64,000 bases of DNA, taken from positions 4,512,136-4,576,135 of the forward strand of contig JAWPMR010000001.1 of the NCBI GenBank assembly GCA_033344815.1, given 5' to 3'. The translations under genes were made by a program, and so were the position numbers. Positions 1-9,212 of this stretch are shown one piece after another (the stretch's first letter is position 1; each line of letters starts with the position of its first letter). The notes beneath the pieces were generated by a model, which saw only the letters and a program-made list of their open reading frames with translations, was not told the origin of the DNA and did no database searches. This DNA comes from Paracoccaceae bacterium. Lineage in GTDB: Bacteria > Pseudomonadota > Alphaproteobacteria > Rhodobacterales > Rhodobacteraceae.

Positions 1-1
1 A

Positions 2-268
2 GCCAGTGATGTGCATCATCTGTCGCAAGGGTTGATCGAGTTTTATGAAAGCGGCTCATCCGATGGCATTGATGCTTATTCATCCAAAGCACTCGCCCGC
101 ATTTGGAAGGCGGAACGTTTCAGTTGGTGGATGACCAGTCTTTTGCACCGGTTTCCGGATCAATCGGAATTTGATGTGCGTATGCAGCAGGCAGAGATCG
201 CATTCCTTCAGGAAGATCAAAACGCCCAAGCGGTCCTGGCGCGAAACTACGTCGGGTTGCCTTATTGA
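2..268 (+). CDS. pobA: 4-hydroxybenzoate 3-monooxygenase, C-terminal end (partial)
   Basis: This is the last 88 codons of a gene that enters from outside the window; the frame is open from base 2 to the TGA at 266-268. The segment KALARIWKAERFSWWMTSL followed by the ending NYVGLPY is the characteristic C-terminus of PobA, the FAD-dependent hydroxylase that converts 4-hydroxybenzoate to protocatechuate with NADPH and O2 in the cytoplasm, feeding the beta-ketoadipate pathway. The FAD-binding N-terminal part and its regulator are not in the window. It converges on the LysE-type gene with a 37-base gap. Identification rests on recognition of the C-terminal motif only. Confidence 0.85.
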   Translation, partial: ASDVHHLSQGLIEFYESGSSDGIDAYSSKALARIWKAERFSWWMTSLLHRFPDQSEFDVRMQQAEIAFLQEDQNAQAVLARNYVGLPY

Positions 269-305
269 TCCGAACATTGAACGCCGCAATACGGTCTGAT
301 GCGGC

Positions 306-935
306 TTATTTTTGGGGCTGAAAGTCCTTTGAGGCCAGCAAAGCCGCCGCAGCAATCATTAGACCACCACATGCTTTGTTGACCAAACCCGAAGAATAGC
401 GGTTCAGCACATTGGCTGACCGGATGCCCAACCACCCCCACAGCATCAAAATCGCGCCGTCCACGACAATATACGTCACCCCCAGGATGAACAATTGTGG
501 CCACACGGCTTGGGCGGGATCAATGAATTGCGGGAACAATGCACCAAAAAAGACGACGGCGAACGGGTTGGCCATCGACGTGATAAACCCTAGTCGGAAT
601 AGTGGAAATGGCGCGCCGGAACCCGTGGCTCGATCTGTGGTTTTGCGGTCTTTTGTCCGCATCAATTGCAAGCCAATCCAGATCAGATAGGCGACACCAA
701 TCCACTTAATCCAGACGAAGGCGGCGGCGGATGTAGCGATGATCGCTGCGAGACCAAAGGCGGCGGCTGTCATCTGCAGGCAATTTGCCGTCAGATCACC
801 GGCAATCGTGTACATGCTCCGTCGCAGACCGTGTTGTATGCTGTTGGAAATGATCAGCAACTGGCTTGTATCGGGCGGCGTTGAAAAAAACACAGCCACA
901 GCGGCCAGATAGATCAGATATGCATCCATTGCCAT
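306..935 (-). CDS. LysE/RhtB-family amino-acid exporter
   Basis: A protein of about 209 residues made mostly of hydrophobic helices, the usual size for LysE/RhtB transporters, which export amino acids or related metabolites through the inner membrane. The N-terminal stretch with the FFSTPPDTSQLLI motif near residue 15-25 resembles the conserved first helix-loop of the family (normally PGP). I chose the ATG at 935 because GGAG lies ten bases upstream; a longer frame to 1022 would overlap the regulator gene. It lies 26 bases after the LacI-type gene on the same strand, so it may be cotranscribed with it. The exported substrate cannot be read from the sequence. Confidence 0.8.
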   Translation of the reverse strand: MAMDAYLIYLAAVAVFFSTPPDTSQLLIISNSIQHGLRRSMYTIAGDLTANCLQMTAAAFGLAAIIATSAAAFVWIKWIGVAYLIWIGLQLMRTKDRKTTDRATGSGAPFPLFRLGFITSMANPFAVVFFGALFPQFIDPAQAVWPQLFILGVTYIVVDGAILMLWGWLGIRSANVLNRYSSGLVNKACGGLMIAAAALLASKDFQPQK

Positions 936-961
936 GTCTCTAGATCTCCAATGAGAGTTGA

Positions 962-1996
962 CTAAATGATGGTTTGGCGAACGGTTGCCCCCGGAATCAA
1001 ATGAAAACCGATGTCCCTGCATGAAACGACGGGTTCACCAGACAGTCGCGCGATCATCATTTCCGCTGCGGCCTGGCCAAGTTTCAAATGAGACACGTGT
1101 ACGGAGGTCAAGCGACGTTTCATAACTGATGCAATCGCCAAATCCCCCCACCCTGCAATGCCGATGTCACCGGGCACATCCAGTCCTCTCTGTTCGCAAT
1201 ATTGCAAACCACCAAAAGCCATGGAGTCGTTTTGGTAAAAAATGCACTCCACAGTGCCGTCAGAAGCCAGGAGTTGCTCTGTCCCATAAAACCCCGGATA
1301 AAAACTCGCCGTGTCATGAAGACAAAGTTGCTTGGTAACCTTGCCTCCGCCGTCTTCGATGGCCTTTGTGAACCCATCCAGCCGTGCAGTAGCTGCATTT
1401 GCCGTGTCATGCGATGTTCCCACAAATCCCAACGACCGATATCCACGTCCAATCAAAAAACGACCGACGTCAAATCCGCAATCGAAGTGATTTATGCCAA
1501 CACTCATATCCAGCGGGCTGGAGTTCAAATCCCATATTTCCACCACGGGAATGCCAGCATTGCGCAGCATATCATAAGAGCGTTGCGAATGTGAGCGACC
1601 CGTGAGGATCAAGCCCGCAGGTTGCCATGACAGCACGGTTCGGATCCAGTTTTCTTCTTCCTGGGCGGCGTGTTGGGTCAAGCCAAGCACAGTCTGATGT
1701 CCGAAAGATCCAAGTTTTAAATCGATGCCTTCAAGAACATGTGTGAAGACCTCATTCCCGAGATCAGGGATCGAAACACCCACAAAAGTAGAATTCTGAT
1801 CGCCTGCAAAAACACTTGCCAATCTGTTTGGCAAATAGCCAAGTTGATCGACCTTGGCCATGACCTTTGCTTCGGTTTTTTTCGAGTACCCTCCGTCTCC
1901 ACGCAGCACACGACTGGCGGTCATTTTCGACACACCGGCGGCCTTGGCAACCTCGGAAAGGTTTATCTTACTGCTTTTGTTCTGCTTTTCATCCAT
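962..1996 (-). CDS. LacI-family transcriptional regulator of the adjacent sugar ABC operon
   Basis: A 344-residue regulator with the LacI-type helix-turn-helix at about residues 12-33 (LSEVAKAAGVSKMTASRVLRG), followed by a periplasmic-binding-protein-like effector domain that begins near residue 70 and runs to the C-terminus. This is the standard length and domain order of GalR/LacI proteins, which dimerise on short palindromes and release DNA on binding a sugar. The gene is divergent from the ATPase-permease-binding protein operon starting at 2138. The two GTTAC-type palindromes in the intergenic region are the obvious operators. The effector is presumably the transported sugar or its derivative, which I cannot name. 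Confidence 0.9.
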   Translation of the reverse strand: MDEKQNKSSKINLSEVAKAAGVSKMTASRVLRGDGGYSKKTEAKVMAKVDQLGYLPNRLASVFAGDQNSTFVGVSIPDLGNEVFTHVLEGIDLKLGSFGHQTVLGLTQHAAQEEENWIRTVLSWQPAGLILTGRSHSQRSYDMLRNAGIPVVEIWDLNSSPLDMSVGINHFDCGFDVGRFLIGRGYRSLGFVGTSHDTANAATARLDGFTKAIEDGGGKVTKQLCLHDTASFYPGFYGTEQLLASDGTVECIFYQNDSMAFGGLQYCEQRGLDVPGDIGIAGWGDLAIASVMKRRLTSVHVSHLKLGQAAAEMMIARLSGEPVVSCRDIGFHLIPGATVRQTII

Positions 1997-2012
1997 GTGA
2001 TGTCAATTTACG

Positions 2013-2024
2013 TTACCGGTAACT
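2013..2024. promoter_or_regulatory. LacI-type operator, perfect palindrome
   Basis: The 12-bp perfect palindrome GTTACCGGTAAC lies 16 bases upstream of the divergent LacI start, with the central CG typical of LacI-family operators. A second, nearly identical copy lies 56 bp away centre to centre. Binding of the 962-1996 regulator is inferred from position and symmetry. Confidence 0.7.
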
Positions 2025-2031
2025 TTTTGCT

Positions 2032-2080
2032 TGACAGATTTGGTCTTTGGCGATGAGCATGGCACAACGTTACGGGTAAC
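2032..2080 (+). promoter_or_regulatory. Likely promoter and second operator of the ABC operon
   Basis: TTGACA at 2032-2037 is a consensus -35 box; the -10 region 17 bases later is weak. The palindrome GTTACGGGTAAC at 2069-2080 differs from the first operator by one base, and the two sites bracket the -35 element. Repression by blocking initiation, possibly with looping, is inferred. Confidence 0.55.
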
Positions 2081-2137
2081 TCAACTTCTATGGGAATTGC
2101 TCTGACGCCAGCGCTGGATGGCGCTGAGGGGGGACGT

Positions 2138-3667
2138 ATGACGGACAAGCTGCATCAAGGTCTTTTCTTTGATGGAATCGACAAGCATTTCGGCGGGACC
2201 TATGCGCTGAAAGATGTATCGCTGTCTGTCGGGCGCGGCGAGATCGTCGCGCTCTTAGGCGAAAATGGCGCAGGAAAGTCCACCTTAATCAAAGTGCTGG
2301 GAGGCATCCATGCGCCGGATGCGGGTTCGGTTTTGATCGACGGACAACCCTATCAACATCGAACTGCCGGTTTTGGCGAACGCCAAAAAGTAGCCTTTAT
2401 TCATCAGGACCTTGGACTGATCGAATGGATGACAGTCGCGGAAAACATAGCGCTGGCCTTGGGTTATTCGTTGCGCGGCGGGCTGATCCGCTGGCGCGAT
2501 GTAGAGTCCCTTGCTGTCCGGGCATTGAAAAAGGTCGATTGTGATTTTGATCCGACAACACGTGTCGAAGACCTGACCCGGACCGAAAAGTCCCTTGTCG
2601 CGATCGCGCGGGCGCTCGCGGTCGATAGCGAGTTTCTGGTGCTTGACGAACCAACCGCGTCACTGCCCGTCGATGAGGTCGAGCGATTGTTTAATGCGTT
2701 GCGCCCTTTGCGCGCGCGCGGCGTGGGGATGATATACGTCAGCCACCGGCTGGACGAAATATTTCAGATTGCGGATCGGGTCGCCGTTTTGCGGGATGGG
2801 ATCATGGTTGGCGTGCGCCGTATCGAGCACACAACCCCTGAAGAATTGGTGCAAAAAATTGTTGGCAGGAAAGCGCGCGAAACGATGAAGTCTCAGGATT
2901 TACCCGGTGATGATATTCTGCACTTGCAGGATTTTGCCGTTGGCAAGGTCGGTCCAATGACGATTACGCTCAAGCGCAATGAAATCGTGGGGCTTGTCGG
3001 CCTGCGCGGCGCGGGCCATGAGGCCATTTCGCGTGCGCTTTTCGGTCTAAGCGAGTTTTCTGGTGATGTTTCATTGTTGGGCGAGCGACCCGATTTGACC
3101 TCGTCGCAGGCGGCCCTTCGCTTCGGGATCGGGCTTGTCGCCAGAGATCGTACCGAAGAGTCAGTCGCCATGAACCTGACAATTCGTGAAAACACGTTTC
3201 TTAACCCCGCTGCAATCGGGCGCGGTTTTTTTAACCTGTTGTCGGCCGGCAAAGAAGCGGATCAAGCTGCGAGAATTGGATCGGATCTCGGGCTTTCGCC
3301 AAATGATCCGACGCTGGCGATAGAAGCGCTCTCGGGCGGAAATCAACAAAAAGTGGTTATCGGGCGCTGGTTGGCCACGCGGCGACGATTGCTGATTTGC
3401 GAGGACCCGACGGCAGGTGTGGATGTCGGTGCGAAATCGGAAATCTACGCTTTGCTCAATCGTGCTTTGGCCGAAGGTGTCGGCATTTTGATTGTGTCGA
3501 CCGACTTTGAAGAGATCGCAACAATCTGCCATCGGGCCATTGTTTTCAGCCAAGGCAAACTCGTGGAAGAACTCGCGGGAACGCGCCTTTCTACAGAAAA
3601 TCTGATTCAATCCGCGTCTGCCGGCAACATCGGGTCCCAGAAGGAGCAACCAAATGCAATCGCTTGA
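2138..3667 (+). CDS. Sugar ABC transporter ATP-binding protein, two ABC domains (CUT2/RbsA type)
   Basis: A 509-residue duplicated ATPase that powers the adjacent permease. I chose the ATG at 2138 because GAGGGGGGA precedes it, although the frame is open from 2090. The first half has an intact Walker A (GENGAGKST) and Walker B (LVLDEPTAS) but a degenerate signature (LTRTEKS). The second half lacks a Walker A lysine (GLRGAGHE), has a full signature (LSGGNQQ), and has Walker B residues in the order ICEDPT rather than LDEPT. One complete composite ATP site (Walker A1/B1 with signature 2) therefore remains, as is usual in RbsA-like proteins. It overlaps the permease gene by 14 bases. The substrate is unknown. 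Confidence 0.92.
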   Translation: MTDKLHQGLFFDGIDKHFGGTYALKDVSLSVGRGEIVALLGENGAGKSTLIKVLGGIHAPDAGSVLIDGQPYQHRTAGFGERQKVAFIHQDLGLIEWMTVAENIALALGYSLRGGLIRWRDVESLAVRALKKVDCDFDPTTRVEDLTRTEKSLVAIARALAVDSEFLVLDEPTASLPVDEVERLFNALRPLRARGVGMIYVSHRLDEIFQIADRVAVLRDGIMVGVRRIEHTTPEELVQKIVGRKARETMKSQDLPGDDILHLQDFAVGKVGPMTITLKRNEIVGLVGLRGAGHEAISRALFGLSEFSGDVSLLGERPDLTSSQAALRFGIGLVARDRTEESVAMNLTIRENTFLNPAAIGRGFFNLLSAGKEADQAARIGSDLGLSPNDPTLAIEALSGGNQQKVVIGRWLATRRRLLICEDPTAGVDVGAKSEIYALLNRALAEGVGILIVSTDFEEIATICHRAIVFSQGKLVEELAGTRLSTENLIQSASAGNIGSQKEQPNAIA

Positions 3668-4676
3668 ATCAGGCGCCCTAGAGCCCACGCGGGCGGACAT
3701 GACCGGGCTGAGCCGAACCAAACGCGTTTTGCGTCTGTTGCCGGTCTACGGTCTCGTCATCCTGACAGTATTTCTGATCATCCTGTTTTCAGTCCTATTG
3801 CCAAATACTTTTCCTACGATGCTCAATTTGCGGGCGATCATATCGGACAAGGCCATCATCGCCTTGCTTTCGCTGGGTGCAATGATCCCGATGGCAGCGG
3901 GACGGATTGATTTGACCGTCGGATATGGAATTGTTCTGTGGCACATTCTGGCGATCAGCCTGCAAACCATGTTGGGACTACCTTGGCCGATCGCAGTTGC
4001 CGTTGTGTTGGTGCTAGGAGCCGTCGCCGGATTTCTGAACGGATTGCTGGTTGAGGTTGCAAAGATTGACAGTTTTATTGCCACACTTGGAACAGGTACG
4101 GTGCTTTATGCGCTGGCGCTTTGGCATACCGGCGGGCGGCAAATGGTTGGTGTTTTACCGGACGGTTTCTACGCACTGAATACCACATTTGTTTTCGGAT
4201 TGCCCATAACGGGTTACTACCTGATCGCCATTACGTTCGCGATGTGGGTCATTCTCGAATATACGCCCGTGGGTCGGTATCTATATGCGATTGGTGCCAA
4301 CCAACGCGCCGCTCAACTTAACGGGATCCCGACACGCAAATACGTCATTGGCGCTTTTGTGGCTTCGGGCACGATGACTGCATTGGCTGGTGTGCTCTTG
4401 GCGTCGAAACTGCGCATCGGTCAGGCATCCGTCGGGTTGGAATTCTTACTGCCGGCGCTGGTTGGCGCATTTCTGGGGTCCACTACAATCAAGCCGGGCC
4501 GGGTCAACGTCTGGGGCACAATTGTTGGTGTCGCAATTCTTGCCGTCGGCATTTCCGGTATTCAGCAATTTGGTGGTTCGTTCTGGGTCGAACCCTTGTT
4601 TAACGGGGTCACTTTACTGATTGCCATTGGAATTGCCGGCTATGCACAGCGTCGAAAAGGCGCAAACAAGCGATGA
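3654..4676 (+). CDS. Sugar ABC transporter permease (CUT2/RbsC type)
   Basis: A 340-residue inner-membrane protein with a short polar N-terminus (about 25 residues) followed by a series of hydrophobic helices. It carries the family-typical segment GRIDLTVGYG near residue 83-92 and the loop GRYLYAIGANQRAAQLNGI near residue 205-223, which contacts the ATPase. The start at 3654 follows GAAGGAG at good spacing and overlaps the ATPase gene, suggesting translational coupling. As in RbsC-type transporters, it probably works as a homodimer, since no second permease gene is present in this operon. Imported sugar not identified. Confidence 0.9.
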   Translation: MQSLESGALEPTRADMTGLSRTKRVLRLLPVYGLVILTVFLIILFSVLLPNTFPTMLNLRAIISDKAIIALLSLGAMIPMAAGRIDLTVGYGIVLWHILAISLQTMLGLPWPIAVAVVLVLGAVAGFLNGLLVEVAKIDSFIATLGTGTVLYALALWHTGGRQMVGVLPDGFYALNTTFVFGLPITGYYLIAITFAMWVILEYTPVGRYLYAIGANQRAAQLNGIPTRKYVIGAFVASGTMTALAGVLLASKLRIGQASVGLEFLLPALVGAFLGSTTIKPGRVNVWGTIVGVAILAVGISGIQQFGGSFWVEPLFNGVTLLIAIGIAGYAQRRKGANKR

Positions 4677-4704
4677 CGAAGAAATAGAAAACTGGGAGGA
4701 AACT

Positions 4705-5754
4705 ATGAAAAAAAGAACATTTATGAACGCGATACTTGCAAGTACGATGTTGACCACTCTTGCATTTCCCGCTTTCACGCAAACCGCATTCGATGGGCCC
4801 ACATCCGGACCAACGGCGGCAGCAGGGAAAACGATTGTGGTTCTGGCCGCCGACTTGAAAAACGGCGGCGTGCTGGGTGTGACAAACGGGGTCGAGGAAG
4901 CAGCAGATGTAATTGGTTGGGAGGTTCGTGTGCTGGATGGTGCAGGTTCAGTTCAGGGTCGCACAGCAGCGATTGGGCAAGCCCTCGCGTTACAACCTGA
5001 TGGTGTGGTGATCAACGGTTTTGATGCAATCGAACAGCAGGCAGCACTTGAAGCAGTTGTCAAAGCCAGTATTCCGATGGTGGCCTGGCACTCTGGCCCA
5101 AAAATCGGGTGTGACGCTCCTGGAGGAATTTTTGCGAATGTATCGACGGATGCGATGACCGTTTCTGAAGTGGCTGCCCAATGGGCGATGGAAGATGGCG
5201 GAAAAAGTGTTGGCGTTGTAATTTTCACAGACTCCACTTACCAGATTGCGATCGATAAAGCGGATCGTATCAAAGAAACGGTTGAGGCCATGGGCGGCAC
5301 CGTGCTGGAGTATGTCGATACACCAATTGCAGACACATCTACGCGTATGGGACCTTTGACGACGAGTTTGTTGCAAAAGTACGGTGCCAGCTGGACGCAT
5401 GCGCTGGCGATCAACGATTTGTACTTCGATTTTATGGGGCCGGCACTTGCCGCTGCAGGTATTCAAGGCACAGAATCCCCGAAGGCAGGCTCTGCAGGTG
5501 ACGGTTCCGAGGCCGCGTTTCAACGTATCCGAAGCGAACAATATCAAGCGATAACGGTAGCAGAGCCCTTGAACCTGCAAGGCTGGCAATTGGTGGATGA
5601 ATTGAACAGAGCAATTCAAAACGAACCTTGTTCTGGCTACATCACTTCACCAGCCTTGGTGACCACTGAAGGCTTGGCGAAACTAGGCGAAAGCAACGCG
5701 TTTGATCCGGATAGTCCCTACAGGGATGCATATTCCAAGATCTGGCAGAAATGA
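4705..5754 (+). CDS. Periplasmic sugar-binding protein of the ABC transporter
   Basis: A 349-residue protein with a lysine-rich start (MKKRTF), a hydrophobic core and a likely signal cleavage near residue 25 (PAFTQ), followed by a type I periplasmic binding-protein fold, beginning KTIVVLAADLKNGG. I chose the ATG at 4705 because GGGAGGAAA lies just upstream; the longer frame from 4621 overlaps the permease gene. It is the last gene of the operon, unlike the two other transporters here, where the binding protein comes first. A 10-bp hairpin follows directly. The ligand is not predictable from sequence alone; a hexose, pentose or polyol is the family range. Confidence 0.9.
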   Translation: MKKRTFMNAILASTMLTTLAFPAFTQTAFDGPTSGPTAAAGKTIVVLAADLKNGGVLGVTNGVEEAADVIGWEVRVLDGAGSVQGRTAAIGQALALQPDGVVINGFDAIEQQAALEAVVKASIPMVAWHSGPKIGCDAPGGIFANVSTDAMTVSEVAAQWAMEDGGKSVGVVIFTDSTYQIAIDKADRIKETVEAMGGTVLEYVDTPIADTSTRMGPLTTSLLQKYGASWTHALAINDLYFDFMGPALAAAGIQGTESPKAGSAGDGSEAAFQRIRSEQYQAITVAEPLNLQGWQLVDELNRAIQNEPCSGYITSPALVTTEGLAKLGESNAFDPDSPYRDAYSKIWQK

Positions 5755-5760
5755 CTTTCA

Positions 5761-5790
5761 CAGGATGCGCTGATTTATTGGCGCATCCTG
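5761..5790 (+). terminator. Hairpin after the binding-protein gene, possible terminator
   Basis: Perfect 10-bp inverted repeat CAGGATGCGC / GCGCATCCTG with a 10-base loop, six bases after the stop codon. No run of T follows, so it may protect the 3' end of the mRNA or need Rho instead of acting as a classic intrinsic terminator. Confidence 0.55.
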
Positions 5791-6250
5791 GACGCATTGG
5801 TAAATTTACAAATTGTCATTCCGCTTCGTGTCGCATGACGAACACTTCCAAATTTGAAAACCATGTTGCTCTTGAAAGAAAGCGCAGATCTCTTGGTGTT
5901 GGTGCCAAAGTAAGTGCAGAGTACGGTATCCACGGTCAGATATTGCTCTGGTACAACTTTGTGTATCAGCCTGCTGAAGGACGGACAAATTTCAACACTG
6001 AAGCGAGTAACCGACAATCAATTGCGAGATTTCAAGTTTTCGGCCAGCAACAAACTTAGCCATTTCTTACTATATCGTTCGACCTCGATTTCGAGTAACC
6101 GTTCGTTTTCGCAAACGATTTGGTTCAGACCGCGTTCCGCTCTGGAGCTTCAGCCGCTCGAATTTTCATTAAACGAGAGTGTCTAACGCCGTTGGCTGTT
6201 ACTTTTGAGTTCCGGTGTCCCCGGTGCTTCGATTCAAAAGACTATGCAGA
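5791..6250. other. 460-base stretch without a recognisable gene
   Basis: Between the binding-protein operon and the converging chemoreceptor gene. Short frames exist on both strands (for example 5806-5988 minus), but none has a good ribosome site or a recognisable domain. Base composition is lower in GC than its neighbours. It could be a decayed gene or insertion remnant, but I could not match it to one. Confidence 0.4.
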
Positions 6251-8812
6251 TCAAAATTCATCCCATCCATCGAAAGACTCGGCTCCGACGGCTTTCTCGA
6301 CAACCGCTTTGGGCGCGGCATTGTCCGTAGCTTTCTTTGCGGTTGGCATTGGAACGACGGCTTGCTGGCCAGAAATCTGAAACCGCGACGTTGCTTGACG
6401 AAGATCGCTTGCCTCCTTCGCTAACACGTGGCTTGAGGCGGTAACTTCTTCGAATGCGGCGGCTTGTTTTTGTGTGTTGCTGTCAATCTGCGATACCGCT
6501 GATGTTATCTCGCCAATACCAGAGGACTGTTCAGAAATCGCTGTTGTAACAACGTCCACGCTTTCTGAAATACTAACGACGGTTTTTGCAATGTTTTCCA
6601 GCGAGTCTTTTGCGCTTGCTACATTTGTGACGCCCTCTGCCACAGCCGTATCACTTTGCGTAATGACCTCGGCGATCTCTTTGGCCGCGTCACTCGCTCT
6701 TTGAGCCAATTGACGCACCTCGGACGCAACAACAGAAAATCCTCGTCCGGCTTCGCCCGCCCTAGCAGCTTCAACCCCCGCGTTCAACGCGAGCAGATTG
6801 ATCTGAAACGCGATGTCATTGATTACGCCGATTACCCGGGCGATTTCTTTGGAACCATCTGCGATGCGATCCATTGAAGAGGCGGCTTCTGCCGCAATCA
6901 ATTCGCTGGAAGATGCAGTCTTGCGCGCTTGCTGTGCGCTGTCGCTAACTCCCGCGATATTGGTATTTACCTGTTTGATGCTGGCAGACAACTCCTCCAG
7001 CGCTGCAGATGTTTCTTCGACGGAAGCTGCGTTTTGTTCTGCCTGACGGGACAAGGTATCTGCTGTTTGCTGCAGTTCACTGGAAGAACTGGACAGGGTT
7101 GATCCACTTTCAGAAATTTCTCCTACCAAAGAAGTAAGTGAATCGATCATGTCATTCACATTACCTTGTAGGTCGGCGAATGCTCCCTGAAAATCACCTT
7201 CCATCCGCTCTGTCAGATCGCCTTGCGCCACACGAGCCAAAAGCGATCCAGTTTGCGATAATCCATCGTCGACAGCTTCCATGAGCATATTGATGTTTTG
7301 AGCCAACTCGATCAGGATTTCGTCTTTAAAATCGGATGACACGCGGCTGGAGAATTTGCCTGCAATGGCATCGCTTACCACCTCTCCAAACGAACTGCCA
7401 AGATTGCGCATCATTTCCTGACGTTCTTCGGCAGTGGCGCGATCCGCTTCTTCGCGCTCGCGCGCCAATTCCATTTCACGCTCAGCCGCTTTTTCGCGTT
7501 CAGCGTTCATTTCCGCCATTTTTGCGTTTGCGGCTTGCTGTTCTTCGTTCATTTTTTCAATACGTAACGAGTTCTGCCTGAATATTTCTGCAGCACGTGC
7601 CAGCTCACCGATTTCATCCTGGCGTTCGGTCTCTGGAATCGTGGCGGAATTCTCTCCATCGGCAACTTGAGTTACCGCGCCGGTGAGAGCCTGAAGGGGG
7701 CGCGTAATGCCGCGGGAGACGAAAATGGAAATGCCGAGAGCAGCTAAGAAAATCACCCCGGAAATAACGGCAGCAACCACCAGAGCTTTGTTCAAGCTCG
7801 CAAAGAGCTCATCTGTATCCTGCTGAACAATAACGACCAATCGCGTGCCCAAAAACTCGAAGGGCGCGAAGTAGCCCAAAACATTGGAGCCCGTGTGACC
7901 GATGGCTTCGAACTGCCCACTTTCGCCGGAAATGCCTTCGTCGACAATATCAAGCTCTACGGTCGTAGCCAAGATATCGTTTTGTTCGGAGGCAGGTGAA
8001 TCGGTCCGCATACGTCCATCCGCACCTACGATGTAGCCATCTATTGTGGAGCCTAGCCCTTCCAACTCACCAGCCGCCCGGTTGAGCTGCGTGATGGGCA
8101 TCTGATAGGCCAGAACGCCCAACAGCGTTCCTTGTTCATTGAAGACCGGACGGGAGAGAAAAGCTGCGGGTGCCATAGCGCTTGGTGCATAGGGCGCAAA
8201 GTCAATGAAAACCGACGGATCGTTCGGGCCAATTTCCATGGCTTGACGGAAGGCGTCTGCCAGACCGGACTCTTTCCATTCGCCTGTCAGCATGTTTGTC
8301 GCGTAGTCATTTTCCTTGAAAACACTGTAAACCAGATTGCCTTCGGGATCGAAGAGAAAGACGTCGTAATAATCCATTTCATTCTGCAATTCATCAAAGT
8401 TTGGATGATAAATTGCATGAATGAAGCCGTAGCTGGAACCAGTGTCGGCTTTCACCAACAAGTCTTTTTCGCCAAGCGCGTTTTCATTTTCGGTAATGTA
8501 CACGCGACGCAGAACCTCTTCCGGGTTTTCCAAGGACTGGTAGCCATCGGCCAGTGCAATCAGGGCCTGGCTTGTAAAGGGCGCGTTGGCACGCAAGCGG
8601 ATGTCGCGATCAATAGCTTCAAACAAGGTTTCCACACGCTTCTTCTTTAGGATGGCAATACCTTGAAGTTTTTGGACCGCAGCGGCCGTAACTGTGCTTT
8701 TCTTTGAAGTGGCATTTGCGACGCTGAGCACGATGATCGTAACAGCCACCAAAAGAGTCATTATTATTGGCAATTTTTTACCAATTTTCATACTTCCGAA
8801 TAGCTTTTGCAT
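6251..8812 (-). CDS. Methyl-accepting chemotaxis protein with large periplasmic sensor
   Basis: An 853-residue transmembrane chemoreceptor. It has an N-terminal membrane helix (residues about 13-30), a periplasmic sensor of about 310 residues with dCache-like size and pattern, and a second membrane helix near 343-366. A HAMP region near 370-423 follows, then a glutamate/alanine-rich coiled coil (about 430-480), a second HAMP-like stretch with GDLTERM, and the signalling hairpin whose tip contains [20 protein letters not shown] near residue 670. The C-terminus GWDEF matches the tethering pentapeptide that recruits CheR/CheB. AAGGGA precedes the ATG. No chemotaxis genes are nearby. The ligand is unknown, though its position among sugar loci suggests sensing of a nutrient. 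Confidence 0.93.
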   Translation of the reverse strand: MQKLFGSMKIGKKLPIIMTLLVAVTIIVLSVANATSKKSTVTAAAVQKLQGIAILKKKRVETLFEAIDRDIRLRANAPFTSQALIALADGYQSLENPEEVLRRVYITENENALGEKDLLVKADTGSSYGFIHAIYHPNFDELQNEMDYYDVFLFDPEGNLVYSVFKENDYATNMLTGEWKESGLADAFRQAMEIGPNDPSVFIDFAPYAPSAMAPAAFLSRPVFNEQGTLLGVLAYQMPITQLNRAAGELEGLGSTIDGYIVGADGRMRTDSPASEQNDILATTVELDIVDEGISGESGQFEAIGHTGSNVLGYFAPFEFLGTRLVVIVQQDTDELFASLNKALVVAAVISGVIFLAALGISIFVSRGITRPLQALTGAVTQVADGENSATIPETERQDEIGELARAAEIFRQNSLRIEKMNEEQQAANAKMAEMNAEREKAAEREMELAREREEADRATAEERQEMMRNLGSSFGEVVSDAIAGKFSSRVSSDFKDEILIELAQNINMLMEAVDDGLSQTGSLLARVAQGDLTERMEGDFQGAFADLQGNVNDMIDSLTSLVGEISESGSTLSSSSSELQQTADTLSRQAEQNAASVEETSAALEELSASIKQVNTNIAGVSDSAQQARKTASSSELIAAEAASSMDRIADGSKEIARVIGVINDIAFQINLLALNAGVEAARAGEAGRGFSVVASEVRQLAQRASDAAKEIAEVITQSDTAVAEGVTNVASAKDSLENIAKTVVSISESVDVVTTAISEQSSGIGEITSAVSQIDSNTQKQAAAFEEVTASSHVLAKEASDLRQATSRFQISGQQAVVPMPTAKKATDNAAPKAVVEKAVGAESFDGWDEF

Positions 8813-9212
8813 CGCTGGGTTCCCTTAGATCTTAAAGTTTTGAGCGCCCTCAGAAACGATTTCCATTTTCGTCGCAATTGCGCGCAGCACGAGCGGTAGC
8901 CAGATAAATAGGGGCCTAGTTCTTACCAAAATCTAAAAATGGCATTTTTGAGTACTTGCGAATGCCTAAAACTTTCGCAAATCAGCCCTAAAGAAGGCCA
9001 ATCAGTTTACAAAATCCCGAGTTCTGAAACACATAGCCAAAAAGTCTAGCGCCATCGCCTTTTCTGTAAAATAGGGTGATACAAGGGCGATTTATGACTT
9101 TTCAAGGGCAGGATGCCTGAATGAACCGGTATATTCGCGCATTGTTCGTTTGACCCGGACCGCATCAGGATGGATATTCGACGGGTAACAATCAGGCCGG
9201 CGCGAGAAGAAT
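8813..9212. other. Divergent control region of the chemoreceptor and DUF2235 genes
   Basis: A 400-base AT-richer intergenic region without a supported gene. It contains an inverted repeat TTGCGAA (8956-8962) / TTCGCAA (8974-8980) separated by 11 bases, which could be a regulator site or a hairpin. Promoters for both flanking genes must lie here, but I see no confident -35/-10 pair. Confidence 0.4.
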
